DNA of 64,000 bases from Sungkyunkwania multivorans (GTDB lineage: Bacteria; Bacteroidota; Bacteroidia; Flavobacteriales; Flavobacteriaceae), in contig NZ_JBHTJH010000004.1 of NCBI RefSeq assembly GCF_042675645.1, positions 248,001 through 312,000 of the forward strand. Reading direction: 5' to 3'. Position numbers and translations under genes: made by a program. Within the stretch, counting starts at the first letter, position 1. Every line of letters begins with the position of its first letter. The notes beneath the pieces are model-generated. The model saw nothing but the letters and a program-made list of their open reading frames with translations, was not told where the DNA came from and did not search any database. This document shows, piece after piece, positions 63,654 through 64,000 of the stretch.

Positions 63654-63820
63654 CCCATCATTGATGAATGTTCGGCCGGCGATCTTTTCGATCACCCCAT
63701 ATTTGTTGATTGCGAGCTGCTTGAATTTATAGATTTACTAGAAGTAGTTTTACTTGAATACCTTTATCTTTATAAAAAAATAAAAAGGTCATTATATTTA
63801 TACTTTTTTAGAAGAAATTG

Positions 63821-63828
63821 TATATTTG
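63821..63828 (+). promoter_or_regulatory. -7 box of tRNA-Arg
   Basis: TATATTTG is a perfect TAnnTTTG box 24 nt before the tRNA. The -33 region (TTAT/TTTA) is weak. Confidence 0.5.
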
Positions 63829-63852
63829 CCGACCGTAATACAAAATCATTTT

Positions 63853-63926
63853 GGTCGCGTAGCTCAGCTGGATAGAGCATCTGCCTTCTAAGCAGACGGT
63901 CACAGGTTCGAATCCTGTCGCGATCA
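63853..63926 (+). tRNA. tRNA-Arg(TCT)
   Basis: Acceptor stem GGTCGCG/CGCGATC with one G-U pair, D arm AGCTCAGCTGGATAGAGC, anticodon loop CTTCTAA between TCTGC and GCAGA (anticodon TCT), and T arm ACAGGTTCGAATCCTGT. CCA is not encoded. Confidence 0.95.
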
Positions 63927-63935
63927 CGAATAAGC

Positions 63936-63967
63936 AAGCCTAACCGAGGAATCGGTTAGGCTTTTTT
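63936..63967 (+). terminator. Terminator after tRNA-Arg
   Basis: A 12-bp stem (AAGCCTAACCGA/TCGGTTAGGCTT) with loop GGAA is followed by TTTT. Another palindrome, GAAAG-TCATG-CTCG-CATGA-TCTTTC, follows at 63976-64000 and reaches the window edge. Confidence 0.85.
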
Positions 63968-64000
63968 CGTTCGCAGAAAGTCATGCTCGCATGATCTTTC

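Noticed and set aside
1..64000. CRISPR arrays, insertion sequences, phage genes or defence systems
   Set aside because: I found no spaced direct-repeat array, transposase, integrase or recognisable defence gene.

Overview
This window looks like part of a Bacteroidota chromosome, most likely a marine member of the Flavobacteriaceae. It carries a SusC/SusD pair with sulfatases and glycoside hydrolases, many lipoproteins with short N-terminal signals, low-to-moderate GC, and promoters of the Bacteroidota type (TTG-N19/20-TAnnTTTG). I cannot name the genus from the sequence alone.

Left part (1-31.4 kb), mostly housekeeping. A minus-strand series holds a partial YdeI/OmdA-family gene, a gluconate permease, a fused gluconokinase/6-phosphogluconate dehydrogenase, an atypical SDR, an esterase, a DUF4440-like lipoprotein, a VOC protein, an M28 peptidase, an MFS transporter and a TolB-like protein. 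The threonine operon thrA-thrB-thrC follows, preceded by a 33-codon Thr/Ile-rich leader peptide and a textbook promoter. Then come nnr (NAD(P)H-hydrate repair), a TlpA-like lipoprotein, hutH, two paralogous small genes, clpC, gyrA, a TPR protein, an NlpC/P60 hydrolase, an acetyl-CoA acetyltransferase and a PgpH-like 7TM-HD phosphodiesterase.

Middle (31.4-32.1 kb): tRNA-Ser(GCT) and tRNA-Pro(TGG), each followed by a strong terminator and further palindromes. The tRNA-Pro gene is flanked by decayed copies of its own 5' and 3' ends.

Right part (32.2-63.7 kb): one glycan-utilisation and sugar-catabolism locus. Nine minus-strand genes (rhaEW, rhaI, rhaK, an FMN-dependent lactate dehydrogenase, an NCS1-type permease, GH2 beta-galactosidase, formylglycine-generating enzyme, galK, galT) would turn L-rhamnose into DHAP and pyruvate and D-galactose into Leloir intermediates. 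Divergent from them are a GntR-type regulator, susC, susD, a sulfatase, a second GH2 and a GH78 alpha-L-rhamnosidase. A GH43, a second sulfatase and an esterase follow. The likely target is a sulfated, possibly acylated, galactose- and rhamnose-containing algal glycan; this is inference from the enzyme set. A tRNA-Arg(TCT) closes the window.

The strongest unreported signal is a 16-bp element (consensus CAGTACAGTACAGGAT) upstream of rhaEW, susC, the first GH2 gene and the GH43 gene. In all four cases it lies exactly 21 nt before an octamer that differs by one base from the -7 box TAnnTTTG. This suggests one activator, plausibly the embedded GntR protein, that occupies the place of the -33 element and ties uptake, depolymerisation and both monosaccharide pathways together.
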